64,000 bases of DNA from Frisingicoccus caecimuris (lineage in GTDB: Bacteria > Bacillota > Clostridia > Lachnospirales > Lachnospiraceae). A program made the translations under genes and the position numbers. Of the stretch, positions 43,701 to 51,364 are shown piece after piece. The notes below the pieces were generated by a model. The model made no database searches. It was not told where the DNA came from and worked only from the letters and a program-made list of their open reading frames with translations. The stretch is taken from NCBI RefSeq assembly GCF_004340975.1, contig NZ_SLXA01000001.1:235012-299011 (forward strand), in the 5' to 3' direction. Each line of letters starts with the position of its first letter. The first letter of the stretch is position 1.

Positions 43701-45105
43701 CATACCCTTCCAACTTATATTTCACGGTATTGGTGAGTTTGAGTTCTTTTCCCTCTTCAATCAAAGTCCTGGGATACTTCACAACTACATAACCTCTTGG
43801 GTCATTACCCGAACTTCTGGGGTAGTCCCATATGACTGTTATTTCACCGTCTTGTATTTCCGTGCTTGTTCGATAGTATTCACTAGTACCATTAATAGGA
43901 TTATCATAGTAATATATAACCTGGCCCATATCACCGCCATCATCGGTCATCGTGACTTTATAGGGTTGCGTAGAACCATACTCTATATCTGACTCTACCC
44001 TCCACAATACGTAGAAGTAGTCCTCCGCATCTTCCGGCTTTTCTCCCCATGCATTCTGCCAAGTCTCATACTTCGAGGAAGAAGATTTTATCACAGAGTT
44101 AAGCACCACAAAAGTATGGTTTATTACTGTCAGGATGTCCGTCGACAGTTCTTCCTGGCGCTGTCCGCTCTCTCCCGGATATTTAAAAGAAGCCGAAATA
44201 TCGCCCTTTGTATATCCGTTCGCCACTTCAGGAGCTTCGTAACGATACACAATATCGCAGGTAAAATAATAAGCGCTGCTGACCTCTCTATAGTTCGTGA
44301 TCACGATTTCATCATCGCTCCTGTCATCGGGCGTACCCTGATCATCGATCCGATACCAAAAGCCGGTATCGCCCTGTGCCGTACCCTCTTGAGACAGCGG
44401 AACCGTTACGGTATCCGCAGCGCTACCGTCGCGTTTATAAAAGATATGGGCCGGAACTCTTATCTCAATTTCTCCTGTCTTTGCCGTATAATCGCCGCCG
44501 CAGGTAAACTGAACCTGATAGCAGACGGAATTTCCATAGATACTATCCGGTGTAACATCCATCTGATTCCCATTGATTTCAGCATCGTCCCCTCGCACCC
44601 AAACGATGGTATGTTTTGCGCTGGAAGCATTATTTCTATAATCATTGTCAGACATAGCGGGAGTCTGTTCCGATGCACCGTTTTCCTTTCCACAAGTTTC
44701 ACACACAAACGTACAGGGGCTGCCCACGCTCCCCTGGGCATAACCGCAGGCTTCGTCATGGATATGCTGGCAAGGCTGCCCCTCGATACCCGGCGCATAG
44801 GCGCAGTCCTCTGCGTGATCGATCACGCCATCACCGTCCGTATCGGTACATCCTTTATCGCAAGGAGTTTCCGGTACAGCTTCTATGTATCCACAACTTT
44901 CATCGTGGACATGAGTGCAGGGGCTTGCCTCCACCGCTGCCGCATAACCGCACTCTGCCGTATGCTCCGGATGATGCTCACATAACCCGGTATCCTCCGT
45001 TTTCGCCGCAAATGCAAAATTCGCCCTCATCGGGAGCAGCATACACAGGCACAGGAACAGAGCCATCAGCTTTTTTGCCCAATGCTTACGTTTCTTTCTC
45101 GTCAT
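40783..45105 (-). CDS. Large pilus tip adhesin with Cys/His-rich N-terminal domain
   Basis: 1440 aa. Signal peptide (~1-34); residues 42-140 hold 12 cysteines in repeated 'H(V/I)HDE(S/A)CGY' units plus a calcium-loop-like 'DTDGDGVIDHAEDC' (88-101). A long beta-rich adhesive body (~160-1190) follows, then two Cna_B-type domains with E-box-like 'YLLYETGALPGY' and 'YRLAETKAPDG'. It ends with sorting-like 'IPSSGG', a membrane helix and an Arg-rich tail. As the first and largest gene before the major pilin, it is probably the tip subunit. The ligand is unknown. ATG at 45105 has an AGAGG site 11 nt upstream. Confidence 0.9.
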   Translation of the reverse strand: MTRKKRKHWAKKLMALFLCLCMLLPMRANFAFAAKTEDTGLCEHHPEHTAECGYAAAVEASPCTHVHDESCGYIEAVPETPCDKGCTDTDGDGVIDHAEDCAYAPGIEGQPCQHIHDEACGYAQGSVGSPCTFVCETCGKENGASEQTPAMSDNDYRNNASSAKHTIVWVRGDDAEINGNQMDVTPDSIYGNSVCYQVQFTCGGDYTAKTGEIEIRVPAHIFYKRDGSAADTVTVPLSQEGTAQGDTGFWYRIDDQGTPDDRSDDEIVITNYREVSSAYYFTCDIVYRYEAPEVANGYTKGDISASFKYPGESGQRQEELSTDILTVINHTFVVLNSVIKSSSSKYETWQNAWGEKPEDAEDYFYVLWRVESDIEYGSTQPYKVTMTDDGGDMGQVIYYYDNPINGTSEYYRTSTEIQDGEITVIWDYPRSSGNDPRGYVVVKYPRTLIEEGKELKLTNTVKYKLEGYDDVLKEKEATASYIYKPVDTTYPGELYNFSKSLGDSIDNIDDILYGHSTTASTVSTFVMEAEFRRPQDQLGSGTPVPIEITDGILHSSQNKNYQMAIGKIGDKNKISLEKGDFNFDYLGFNVREYSMVLDPERGWTGKGTEYDKYAPLEIYLQADGEDDWYHWGQVTPVSASVLRLRLYEDGILSEDYTDSSPVAQGFKLPEGTCAFRISYAPTSDYVKMQCKPIVRLNPTEHMQEIVREILSSRDKYRFKFWNWASFQVENDNNNGVNIEDEASVDLVPVNVKSSLVKRSTSKIDYQNSRVVIHWLVWAKEEEGGPNCDYYYNSFEKGKFYDLLPPGTSVENVEVLASGKDTGDISWETEFVDNWRDSGQTMMIVSVQGPAQKGSYLGVGYGLRYDLISTFANILDNGSTFHNYAAWQTEVGTLWQGKNDDGGSFQEPIKSYFTDLNGNENPDGVDRKTTLYGDAVTTVTVPMATESGFKKFVKVPGGLYGQSATAEADGGYSYQLRYETARIDNLKAKNLVFYDTLETADGEKNRWQGVLTGVSVHQASVKGADVKVYYSTTQGIRPYDSKGVTAQGDLSDIDLWSLTPPEDLSQVTALAFDLRQSTGGGEFVMQNAQSVYVEIFMQASPKGEIPADGTVYAYNDAACTVSTTTDGTVWNESTEASNIVKVNYYQPSVPLSCRIHKVNESGESLEGVEFTLSAAKEDGTGNWVIDEDSEIEALTAKTDTDGILSFQEKRLPGTYLLYETGALPGYQKPVQPWRLVLDKDGSVQLYEPDGSQLTPSDEEHYEIVNKMNSVNFTFTKIKAEDTTAELTGAEFKLYQLVCTDTSHDHNALVDVKNSGSCWKLVDTQASNPQVTFTDLLPGEYRLAETKAPDGRVLPAGQWQVVVGTDLQITITALGDTLPPAFAVGSEGEWLLPNMRPADIPSSGGSGTTLFILFGVLLMGGGLLLGAAVLKRRNSRRGRPAV

Positions 45106-45141
45106 AACTCATCTTACCTCTCTTTGCCTTGATCGTTTTGC

Positions 45142-45166
45142 ACCATAGAATGTTCCATCCGTGGTA
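45142..45166 (+). repeat. Left inverted repeat of the candidate pilus switch
   Basis: 25 bp; core GTTCCATCCGTGGTA at 45152-45166. Matches the reverse complement of 45412-45436 at 23 of 25 positions, with the 15-bp core identical. The arm also has an internal dyad with neighbouring bases (GAATGTT...AACATTC at 45148-45172). Confidence 0.85.
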
Positions 45167-45194
45167 ACATTCCATCGGCAGAGACAAAAAAGGA

Positions 45195-45227
45195 AAAGAA
45201 AAAGAAAAATGCCGGCCTTATCACCGG
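45195..45227 (-). terminator. Weak terminator-like hairpin inside the invertible segment
   Basis: On the minus strand CCGGT (45227-45223) can pair with GCCGG (45216-45212), followed by a long T-rich tract to 45195. In the sequenced orientation it lies between the minus-strand promoter and the adhesin gene. Confidence 0.45.
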
Positions 45228-45337
45228 GGAAACACAGTCTTTTTGACACAACAAGGAAGCCTGCAACACGAAAAATCGTTTCAGGTTTTCTTGGTATGCT
45301 CAGATTAAATTTGTTTCTGCTTTTTTACACAGGATTA

Positions 45338-45366
45338 TTGAAAAAAACATTTTCATAGGTTATACT
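45338..45366 (+). promoter_or_regulatory. Promoter in invertible segment, facing away from the pilus operon
   Basis: TTGAAA (45338-45343), 17-bp spacer and TATACT (45361-45366). After inversion it would point at the adhesin gene with a leader of about 100 nt. Confidence 0.65.
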
Positions 45367-45387
45367 GTATGTAGTTTTATTTCTCAA
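45359..45387 (-). promoter_or_regulatory. Promoter in invertible segment, facing the pilus operon
   Basis: TTGAGA (45387-45382), 17-bp spacer and TATAAC (45364-45359), overlapping the -10 of the opposite promoter. Its transcript would cross the hairpin/T tract at 45195-45227 before reaching the adhesin gene. Confidence 0.55.
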
Positions 45388-45411
45388 AACGATGTTGAGG
45401 GAAAAAAGCGA

Positions 45412-45436
45412 TACCACGGATGGAACACTCTGTGGT
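45412..45436 (-). repeat. Right inverted repeat of the candidate pilus switch
   Basis: 25 bp; core TACCACGGATGGAAC at 45412-45426, ending 16 bp before the recombinase stop codon. ACCACGGA (45413-45420) can also pair with TCTGTGGT (45429-45436), followed by CTTTTTCTTTT, making a plus-strand terminator that would stop transcripts leaving the segment. Confidence 0.85.
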
Positions 45437-45452
45437 CTTTTTCTTTTAAGAC

Positions 45453-46289
45453 CTATATGACCAACCCCATCCGGTTCAAAATCCTCTCATGGGCCGCTGC
45501 ACTCACCGCCACATAGATCCGTGTGGTCTCAATCCGACTGTGGCCAAGGACGTCGGCCAGGTGGGCCAGATTCTTCTCAACGGCATAAAAGGTACGGGCA
45601 AAGAGATGGCGCAGGTTATGGGGAAAGACTTTGCTGGCATCTACCTTTGCTTCGGCGCACAGCTTTTTCATATCGTGACAGATATTGGAGCGGTCGAGGG
45701 GGTTTCCGCTTCTTGTCCGGAAGATATGTCCGCTCTCGATACTTTGTTCTTTTGCATACTGTAACAGCTTCCGGCAAAGCTCCTTTTGCAGAATGATCGT
45801 CCTGTTTTTCCCTTTCATACGAATCTCTGCCCGGCCTGACCGGACTGCTTCCACCGTAATATAGGGCAGCTCTCCTACCCGAATGCCGGTGCCGCAGATC
45901 GTCATCATCAAAAGATAGAGGCGCTCGTTTCCTTTGGCTTCGGCGGCTAAAAGAAGACGCTTATATTCTGCCTCGGACAACTCCCTGCTCTCATCCACAA
46001 AAGCCTGTCTCTGCACTTTCAAAAACTTTACCTTGCAATCCTGCAGACCCAGGAAATCCAAAAAGGCATGGAGGGCGGATAAGACGCCGTTGACCGTCTG
46101 GGCTTTCATCTGCCCCATGAGCAATTCCCGGTATTCCAGCAGACGGCGCTTTGTCAGTTCCTCGTCCTGTAAAAACTCTGTAAGCCTGCGCACTGCCCGG
46201 ATATATTTCACTGTAGTTGCCCTGGATTTTTCATTGAGGTAGAGATAAGTTTCAAATGCCTGTATATCGTTTTCTCTGATCATGTTCAT
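45453..46289 (-). CDS. Tyrosine recombinase, candidate invertase of the pilus switch
   Basis: 278 aa. N-terminal SAM-like DNA-binding domain (~10-90; 'YLYLNEKSRATTVKYIRAVRR') and C-terminal catalytic domain with Arg in 'CGTGIRVGEL', 'HNLRHLFARTFY' (His-x-x-Arg), His in 'VLGHSRIETTRIYV' and the Tyr nucleophile in the same motif. It has XerC/D-like size, without excisionase or phage genes nearby. ATG at 46289 follows GGAGG by 8 nt. Its stop codon abuts the right inverted repeat, as in other phase-variation loci where a recombinase lies next to its switch. A solitary Xer paralogue with a distant target is the alternative. Confidence 0.93.
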   Translation of the reverse strand: MNMIRENDIQAFETYLYLNEKSRATTVKYIRAVRRLTEFLQDEELTKRRLLEYRELLMGQMKAQTVNGVLSALHAFLDFLGLQDCKVKFLKVQRQAFVDESRELSEAEYKRLLLAAEAKGNERLYLLMMTICGTGIRVGELPYITVEAVRSGRAEIRMKGKNRTIILQKELCRKLLQYAKEQSIESGHIFRTRSGNPLDRSNICHDMKKLCAEAKVDASKVFPHNLRHLFARTFYAVEKNLAHLADVLGHSRIETTRIYVAVSAAAHERILNRMGLVI

Positions 46290-46390
46290 GTTTCATTCCT
46301 CCTGTCATCTTATTCTTCCCCAATACCTTATCTGATGACACAACATAAGAAAATTTTTATCTAACTGGTGCAAATTCATATATAGATATA

Positions 46391-46440
46391 AAAAAACACC
46401 AATGCTCAGCTACATTGTTATACTGAACATCGGTGTTTTG
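46391..46440 (-). terminator. Terminator of the pheS-pheT-queA transcription unit
   Basis: ACACCGATG...CATTGGTGT arms with TCAG/CTGA inner pairs and seven T on the minus strand, 28 bp after the queA stop. Confidence 0.85.
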
Positions 46441-46467
46441 TCGTTATACTATTTGAATTTTTTGCAC

Positions 46468-47493
46468 TTACTCAATAAACATTGCATCTCCGAAACTAAA
46501 GAAACGATAACCTTCCTTCACGGCGGTCTCATAGGCGTTCAGAATAGCCTCTTTTCCCGCCAGAGCAGACACGAGCATGAGCAGAGTGGATTCCGGCAGA
46601 TGGAAATTGGTGATCAGAGCGTCGATACATTTAAATCGATAGCCCGGATAAATAAATATTTCTGTCCATCCGCTTGTCTCCCGGACAAAGCCCTGTTCAT
46701 CGGCCACTGATTCCAGCGTCCGCGTACTTGTCGTTCCTACAGAAATGACCCGTCCGCCCCGGCGCTTCGTATCATTGATGATATCCGCCGCTTCCTGACC
46801 GATCATATAAAACTCGGAATGCATATGATGGTCATTCACGTCTTCCACCTTCACCGGACGGAAAGTTCCCAGGCCCACATGAAGCGTCACTCTGGCAATC
46901 CTCACGCCCTTTTTCTGGATAGCATCCAGAAGCTCTTCGGTAAAATGAAGACCTGCCGTCGGCGCCGCTGCACTGCCTTCATGTTTCGCGTAAACCGTCT
47001 GATAACGATTCTTATCCTGAAGCTTATGGCTGATATAAGGCGGCAGGGGCATTTCCCCAAGCTGATCGAGAATTTCTTCAAAAATCCCATCATATTCAAA
47101 ACGAATAAGGCGGTTTCCTTCCTCCACCACTTCCATAACTTCACCCACGAGCAGACCGTCGCCGAAGGAAATCCGGGCGCCCGGCCGGGCCTTTTTGCCC
47201 GGCTTGACCAGAGTTTCCCAGACCGAATCACTCTTTCGTTTCAAAAGAAGGACTTCAATATGGGCGCCCGTATCTTCTTTCACGCCGTGAAGTCTGGCCG
47301 GAATAACCTTTGTATCGTTAATCACAAGGCAGTCCTCCGGATTCAGCTCATCGATAATATCTTTAAATATTTTATGCCGGATATCACCGGTCTCCTTGTC
47401 CAGGATCATGAGACGGGAACTGGAACGGTCCGTCAGAGGGTCCTGGGCAATAAGTTCTTCCGGTAAATCATAATAAAAATCTGATGTTTTCAT
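46468..47493 (-). CDS. queA: tRNA preQ1(34) S-adenosylmethionine ribosyltransferase-isomerase
   Basis: 341 aa enzyme making epoxyqueuosine in the wobble position of tRNAs (Asp, Asn, His, Tyr). Family signatures: '[24 protein letters not shown]', '[16 protein letters not shown]', '[18 protein letters not shown]', '[15 protein letters not shown]' and '[17 protein letters not shown]' (first motif continues over ~24 residues). It lies 6 bp after pheT; cotranscription with the Phe synthetase genes is likely. Confidence 0.97.
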   Translation of the reverse strand: MKTSDFYYDLPEELIAQDPLTDRSSSRLMILDKETGDIRHKIFKDIIDELNPEDCLVINDTKVIPARLHGVKEDTGAHIEVLLLKRKSDSVWETLVKPGKKARPGARISFGDGLLVGEVMEVVEEGNRLIRFEYDGIFEEILDQLGEMPLPPYISHKLQDKNRYQTVYAKHEGSAAAPTAGLHFTEELLDAIQKKGVRIARVTLHVGLGTFRPVKVEDVNDHHMHSEFYMIGQEAADIINDTKRRGGRVISVGTTSTRTLESVADEQGFVRETSGWTEIFIYPGYRFKCIDALITNFHLPESTLLMLVSALAGKEAILNAYETAVKEGYRFFSFGDAMFIE

Positions 47494-47499
47494 AATCTG

Positions 47500-49926
47500 T
47501 TACTTTCTCAGTTCAATGCCCATCTTTTCAAGTTCGGCAAGAATCTTATCCATGACCGCATTGACATCCTTATCTTCCAGAGTTCTTGTCTTATCACGGA
47601 ACACAATAGAGTAAGCCACGGATTTAAAGCCTTCTTTGATCTGAGCTCCTTCGTAAATATCGAATAATTCAAAGCTTTCCAGAAGCTTTCCGCCCCGTTT
47701 GCGGATAACTTCTTCTACTTCACCGACCATGATATCTTTGCTCATGACCATACTGATATCACGGGTGACTGCCGGATATTTGGCAATGCCCTGGAATTTC
47801 CGTCCAAAGGATGCACATTCCACCAGATAAGGCATATCCAGAACAGCAATATAAGTTCTTGCACCCAGTTTATAATTATCCGCAACTTCCGGATGAATTT
47901 CGCCAAGATAACCGATAACCCGGCCATCATAAATAATGTTGGCCTGACGTCCCGGATGGAGATAATTCTTTCCGGCCTTCGGATCATAATTCACCTGTTT
48001 TTTCATGCCGATGCGTTCCAGATATTCTTCCACAACACCTTTCATAGTGAAAAAGTCACCCGAGCCATACATACCCAGAGTAAACTGTACCCGTTCGTCC
48101 GGATAATCCTTCAGTGGAAGTTCCTTCGGCAGATAAATGACAGCCAGTTCATAAAGTTTTGCTTCTTTATTCCGATGACTGTAGTTAAAAGCCAGTGAAG
48201 TGAGCATGCCGTTTAATGGCGTGGTACGCATAATGCTGAAATCTTCACCCAATGGATTCATAATGGTTACTGTCTGACGCAGCGGGTCATTTTCATCTAA
48301 TAAAAGTTTATCAAATACCTTCGGACTCTCGAAGGAATAGGTCATGCTCTCGGAAAATCCGCAGAATTCAGCTGTCTCTCTGGCAACCGCTTCCACACGG
48401 AGTTTATAGGATAATTTTCCTGTGGTGGCTTCACCGCTCGGCAAAGTTACAGGAATATTATCATAGCCGAAGAAACGGGCAACCTCTTCGGCCAGATCAG
48501 CCTGGCCCTCCAGATCCTGACGGAAGGTTGGCACAGTCACTGTCTTTCTTTCCGGATTATATTTTAATTCCAGAGGTCCGAAGTAGGTCAGCATCTCATC
48601 TAAGGTCAGATCTGTTCCAAGTAAGTCATTGACTTTCTCAGGGCTGAAAAGAATGTCGTGTTCTTCCCGTTTTTCCGGATAAATGTCAACGACACCGTCA
48701 ACCACTTCACCGGCGCCCAATTGTTCAATGAGCTGGCAGGCGCGATTCATAGCATCTATGGCATTATTCGGGTCCAGACCCTTTTCAAATTTGCTCTGGG
48801 CATCGGTACGCATGCCAAGCTTCTTACCAGAAAGACGGATATTGGTTCCGTCAAAGCAGGCTGCTTCAAAGAGCATTGTCTGAACGCTGTCTGTGATCAT
48901 GGAGTTTTCGCCACCCATGATGCCTGCGATACCAACCGGCTTCTTGCCGTCACAGATCGCCAGCATAGAGTTATCCATCTTATGGCTCTGTCCATCCAAT
49001 GTCACAAACTCTTCTCCGTCAATGAAACGGCGAACAATGATCTGATGATCTTCGATCGTATCCAGATCATAGGCATGCATCGGCTGTCCATATTCTTCCA
49101 TAACATAATTGGTAATATCCACAATATTGTTGATCGGACGAATGCCATTGGCTGCCAGGCGGCGCTGCATCCATTCCGGTGACGGTGCCAGTTTGATATT
49201 TTTAACGACTCTTGCTGTATAACGTGGGCATAAATCCACGTCTTCCACACGAACCTTGATGTAATCGTTGACATCGCCGCCGCAGCCTTTCACTTCGACC
49301 ACCGGCGGTACAAAAGGCTTCCGGAAAGTTGCTGCCGCTTCTCTGGCGATACCGAGAACACCGAAGCAGTCCACACGGTTGGATGTGATCTCATACTCAA
49401 ATACCACATCGTGAAGTCCAAGGGCTTCCACCGCATCGTCACCTGGTTTTACACTACCTGCTTTGAAAATGTAAATACCTGCCTCCGGTGCTTCCGGGTA
49501 AAACTCCCGGCTGGATCCCAGTTCCTCGATGGAACACATCATACCAAAACTTTCCACACCGCGAAGTTTGCCTTTTTTGATAGCAATGCCATTTTCCGGC
49601 AGAGGACCGCCGTCATGCCCTCCGGCTACCCGTCCTCCCACACGGACTACAGGCACCAGATCACCTTCATGGACGTTTGGCGCTCCGGTAACAATCTGAA
49701 TATTTTCTTCTTCACCCACATTGACCTGGCAGATGATCAGTTTATCTGCGTCCGGATGTTTTTCAATCTTTTCAATCTGACCGACAACAATCTTGTCCAG
49801 ATTCTTGTCCATTTCCACAAATCCCTCAACCTTTGTACCGGATAAGGTCATTGCATCTGTGTATTCCTGAGCAGTTACATCAAGGCCAGGAACATAAGCT
49901 TTAATCCATGATAATGGTGTATTCAT
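47500..49926 (-). CDS. pheT: Phenylalanyl-tRNA synthetase beta subunit
   Basis: 808 aa, full length. Domains: N-terminal tRNA-binding EMAP-like domain (~40-150; 'VVGQIEKIEKHPDADKLIIC'), B3/B4 editing domain ('CPRYTARVVKNIKLAPSPEW' region), B5 domain, core synthetase-like domain and the C-terminal ferredoxin-fold anticodon-binding domain ('KYPAVTRDISMV'). It pairs with PheS as an alpha2-beta2 enzyme and is encoded 15 bp downstream of it. Confidence 0.97.
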   Translation of the reverse strand: MNTPLSWIKAYVPGLDVTAQEYTDAMTLSGTKVEGFVEMDKNLDKIVVGQIEKIEKHPDADKLIICQVNVGEEENIQIVTGAPNVHEGDLVPVVRVGGRVAGGHDGGPLPENGIAIKKGKLRGVESFGMMCSIEELGSSREFYPEAPEAGIYIFKAGSVKPGDDAVEALGLHDVVFEYEITSNRVDCFGVLGIAREAAATFRKPFVPPVVEVKGCGGDVNDYIKVRVEDVDLCPRYTARVVKNIKLAPSPEWMQRRLAANGIRPINNIVDITNYVMEEYGQPMHAYDLDTIEDHQIIVRRFIDGEEFVTLDGQSHKMDNSMLAICDGKKPVGIAGIMGGENSMITDSVQTMLFEAACFDGTNIRLSGKKLGMRTDAQSKFEKGLDPNNAIDAMNRACQLIEQLGAGEVVDGVVDIYPEKREEHDILFSPEKVNDLLGTDLTLDEMLTYFGPLELKYNPERKTVTVPTFRQDLEGQADLAEEVARFFGYDNIPVTLPSGEATTGKLSYKLRVEAVARETAEFCGFSESMTYSFESPKVFDKLLLDENDPLRQTVTIMNPLGEDFSIMRTTPLNGMLTSLAFNYSHRNKEAKLYELAVIYLPKELPLKDYPDERVQFTLGMYGSGDFFTMKGVVEEYLERIGMKKQVNYDPKAGKNYLHPGRQANIIYDGRVIGYLGEIHPEVADNYKLGARTYIAVLDMPYLVECASFGRKFQGIAKYPAVTRDISMVMSKDIMVGEVEEVIRKRGGKLLESFELFDIYEGAQIKEGFKSVAYSIVFRDKTRTLEDKDVNAVMDKILAELEKMGIELRK

Positions 49927-49941
49927 TTTTCCTTTCCCCCT

Positions 49942-50961
49942 TTAGAACTGTTTTAAGAAACGTGTATCATTTTCGTAAAGCAACCGCATATCATCAATTT
50001 CATATTTCAGCAGGGCAATTCGTTCAAGACCAACGCCGAAGGCAAAACCGGAATATTCATCCGGATCAATGCCGCTCATAGTCAGAACCTTCGGATGAAC
50101 CATACCACAGCCGAGGATTTCAATCCAGCCGGAACCTTTACACATACGGCAGCCCTTTCCGCCGCATTTGAAGCAGGTCACATCCATCTCGGCGCTTGGC
50201 TCTGTGAATGGGAAATGATGCGGACGGAACTTAACCTTTGTCTCTTCACCGAAAAGCTCTCTGGCAAACTCAGCCAGCGTCCCTTTCAGATCCGCAAATG
50301 TAATATGCTTATCAATAACGAGACCTTCAATCTGATGGAAACACGGAGAATGGGTCGCATCCACCTCATCCGAACGATATACCCGTCCCGGAGCAATCAT
50401 GCGGATCGGCAGCTCCTGAGTTTCCATCGTGTGTACCTGAGTACCGGAGGTCTGGGTTCTCAAAACAAATTCTTTATTGATATAGAATGTATCCTGCTCA
50501 TCCTTTGCCGGATGGTTGTCCGGGATATTTAAAGCTTCAAAATTATAATAATCCTTTTCAACTTCCGGTCCTTCAATCACTTCGTAGCCCATGCCGACGA
50601 AAATACGCTCTACCTCTTCAAGAGCGATGGTATTCGGATGGCGATGACCTACATTACTCTTTTTTGCCGGAAGGGTAACGTCGATCACCTCAGCCTTTAA
50701 CTGGGCTTCTCTGGCTTTTCTGGCCAGTTCGGTCTTCATCTCCTCCATCTTTTTCTCAATTTCGGAACGGGTCTCATTCACCATCTGTCCAAAAGCCGGA
50801 CGCTCTTCCGGCGCAATTTCTTTCATGGACTTCATGATGGAAGTCAATTCACCTTTCTTACCCAAAAAAGCGACACGGATATCATTCAGCTTTTCCAGCG
50901 CACCGGCTGCCTCAATCTGAGCCATCGCATTCTGACGGATTTGCTCTAATCTGTCTTTCAT
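49942..50961 (-). CDS. pheS: Phenylalanyl-tRNA synthetase alpha subunit
   Basis: 339 aa class II synthetase. N-terminal coiled coil (~1-90), motif 2 region 'RTQTSGTQVHTMETQ', 'HQIEGLVIDKHITFADLKG', Cys cluster 'CFKCGGKGCRMCKGSGW' and motif 3 'GFAFGVGLERIALLKY'. It is the first gene after a phenylalanine T-box leader. Confidence 0.97.
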   Translation of the reverse strand: MKDRLEQIRQNAMAQIEAAGALEKLNDIRVAFLGKKGELTSIMKSMKEIAPEERPAFGQMVNETRSEIEKKMEEMKTELARKAREAQLKAEVIDVTLPAKKSNVGHRHPNTIALEEVERIFVGMGYEVIEGPEVEKDYYNFEALNIPDNHPAKDEQDTFYINKEFVLRTQTSGTQVHTMETQELPIRMIAPGRVYRSDEVDATHSPCFHQIEGLVIDKHITFADLKGTLAEFARELFGEETKVKFRPHHFPFTEPSAEMDVTCFKCGGKGCRMCKGSGWIEILGCGMVHPKVLTMSGIDPDEYSGFAFGVGLERIALLKYEIDDMRLLYENDTRFLKQF

Positions 50962-50996
50962 CTCTATCGATTCCTTTCTAAATAATATTCAGGGCA

Positions 50997-51245
50997 TAAA
51001 AAAAGCCCCTTTACACAAAGGGACGGATTCTTTCCGCGGTACCACCCTAATTCCAGACGTTAAATGTCTGACACTCGGATATGCGTAACGTGCACCAACG
51101 TCATCTCCTACTACCAGAGGATTCAAAGATGCAGCTCCTGTGGGAAATTCAACACATATCCGAACTTAAACCGGCTTCCACCCGATGACCGGTTCTCTCT
51201 GTAAGAAAATATGCGTCTACTGACACATTCACAGCCTTTACACTG
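50997..51245 (-). ncRNA. T-box leader with phenylalanine specifier controlling pheS-pheT
   Basis: On the minus strand, the T-box GGGTGGTACCGCGG is at 51047-51034, followed by a terminator stem (AAAGGGGC-type arms) and T run ending near 50997. Stem I has AGTA at 51221-51218 and an upper stem GACGCATAT/ATATGTGTT that closes immediately before GAA; the next triplet is UUU (51147-51145), a Phe codon. Reading one base further gives UUC, also Phe. Uncharged tRNA-Phe should promote read-through. Confidence 0.93.
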
Positions 51246-51251
51246 AGTTTT

Positions 51252-51279
51252 ATTTTAACATATTCATTTTCTTTGTCAA
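51252..51279 (-). promoter_or_regulatory. Promoter of the pheST T-box leader
   Basis: Consensus TTGACA (51279-51274), 16-bp spacer, TAAAAT (51257-51252). Confidence 0.75.
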
Positions 51280-51298
51280 GTGGCGCAGATGGATTTGG

Positions 51299-51327
51299 TT
51301 GCCATTTTTTCTAATCCGTGATATTAT
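51299..51327 (+). promoter_or_regulatory. Promoter of the YihY/BrkB gene
   Basis: TTGCCA (51299-51304), 17-bp spacer, TATTAT (51322-51327), divergent from the pheST promoter. Confidence 0.65.
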
Positions 51328-51364
51328 CGTTGTTATCTGAAAATGATATCCTCAGGAGGAGATT

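Larger units (their letters stand above)
45106..45452. promoter_or_regulatory. Pilus control region: candidate invertible promoter segment
   Basis: This 347-bp gene-free stretch lies between the adhesin start and the recombinase stop. It contains two 25-bp inverted repeats bounding 245 bp (45167-45411), overlapping divergent promoters near 45338-45387, a hairpin with T tract at 45195-45227 reading toward the pilus genes, and a terminator-like hairpin over the right repeat reading the other way. Confidence 0.75.

Noticed and set aside
45142-45436. Inverted repeats as insertion-sequence ends
   Set aside because: The 245-bp interior has no reading frame, no target-site duplication is evident, and the repeats border a recombinase gene and a promoter region, which fits a switch better than a mobile element.
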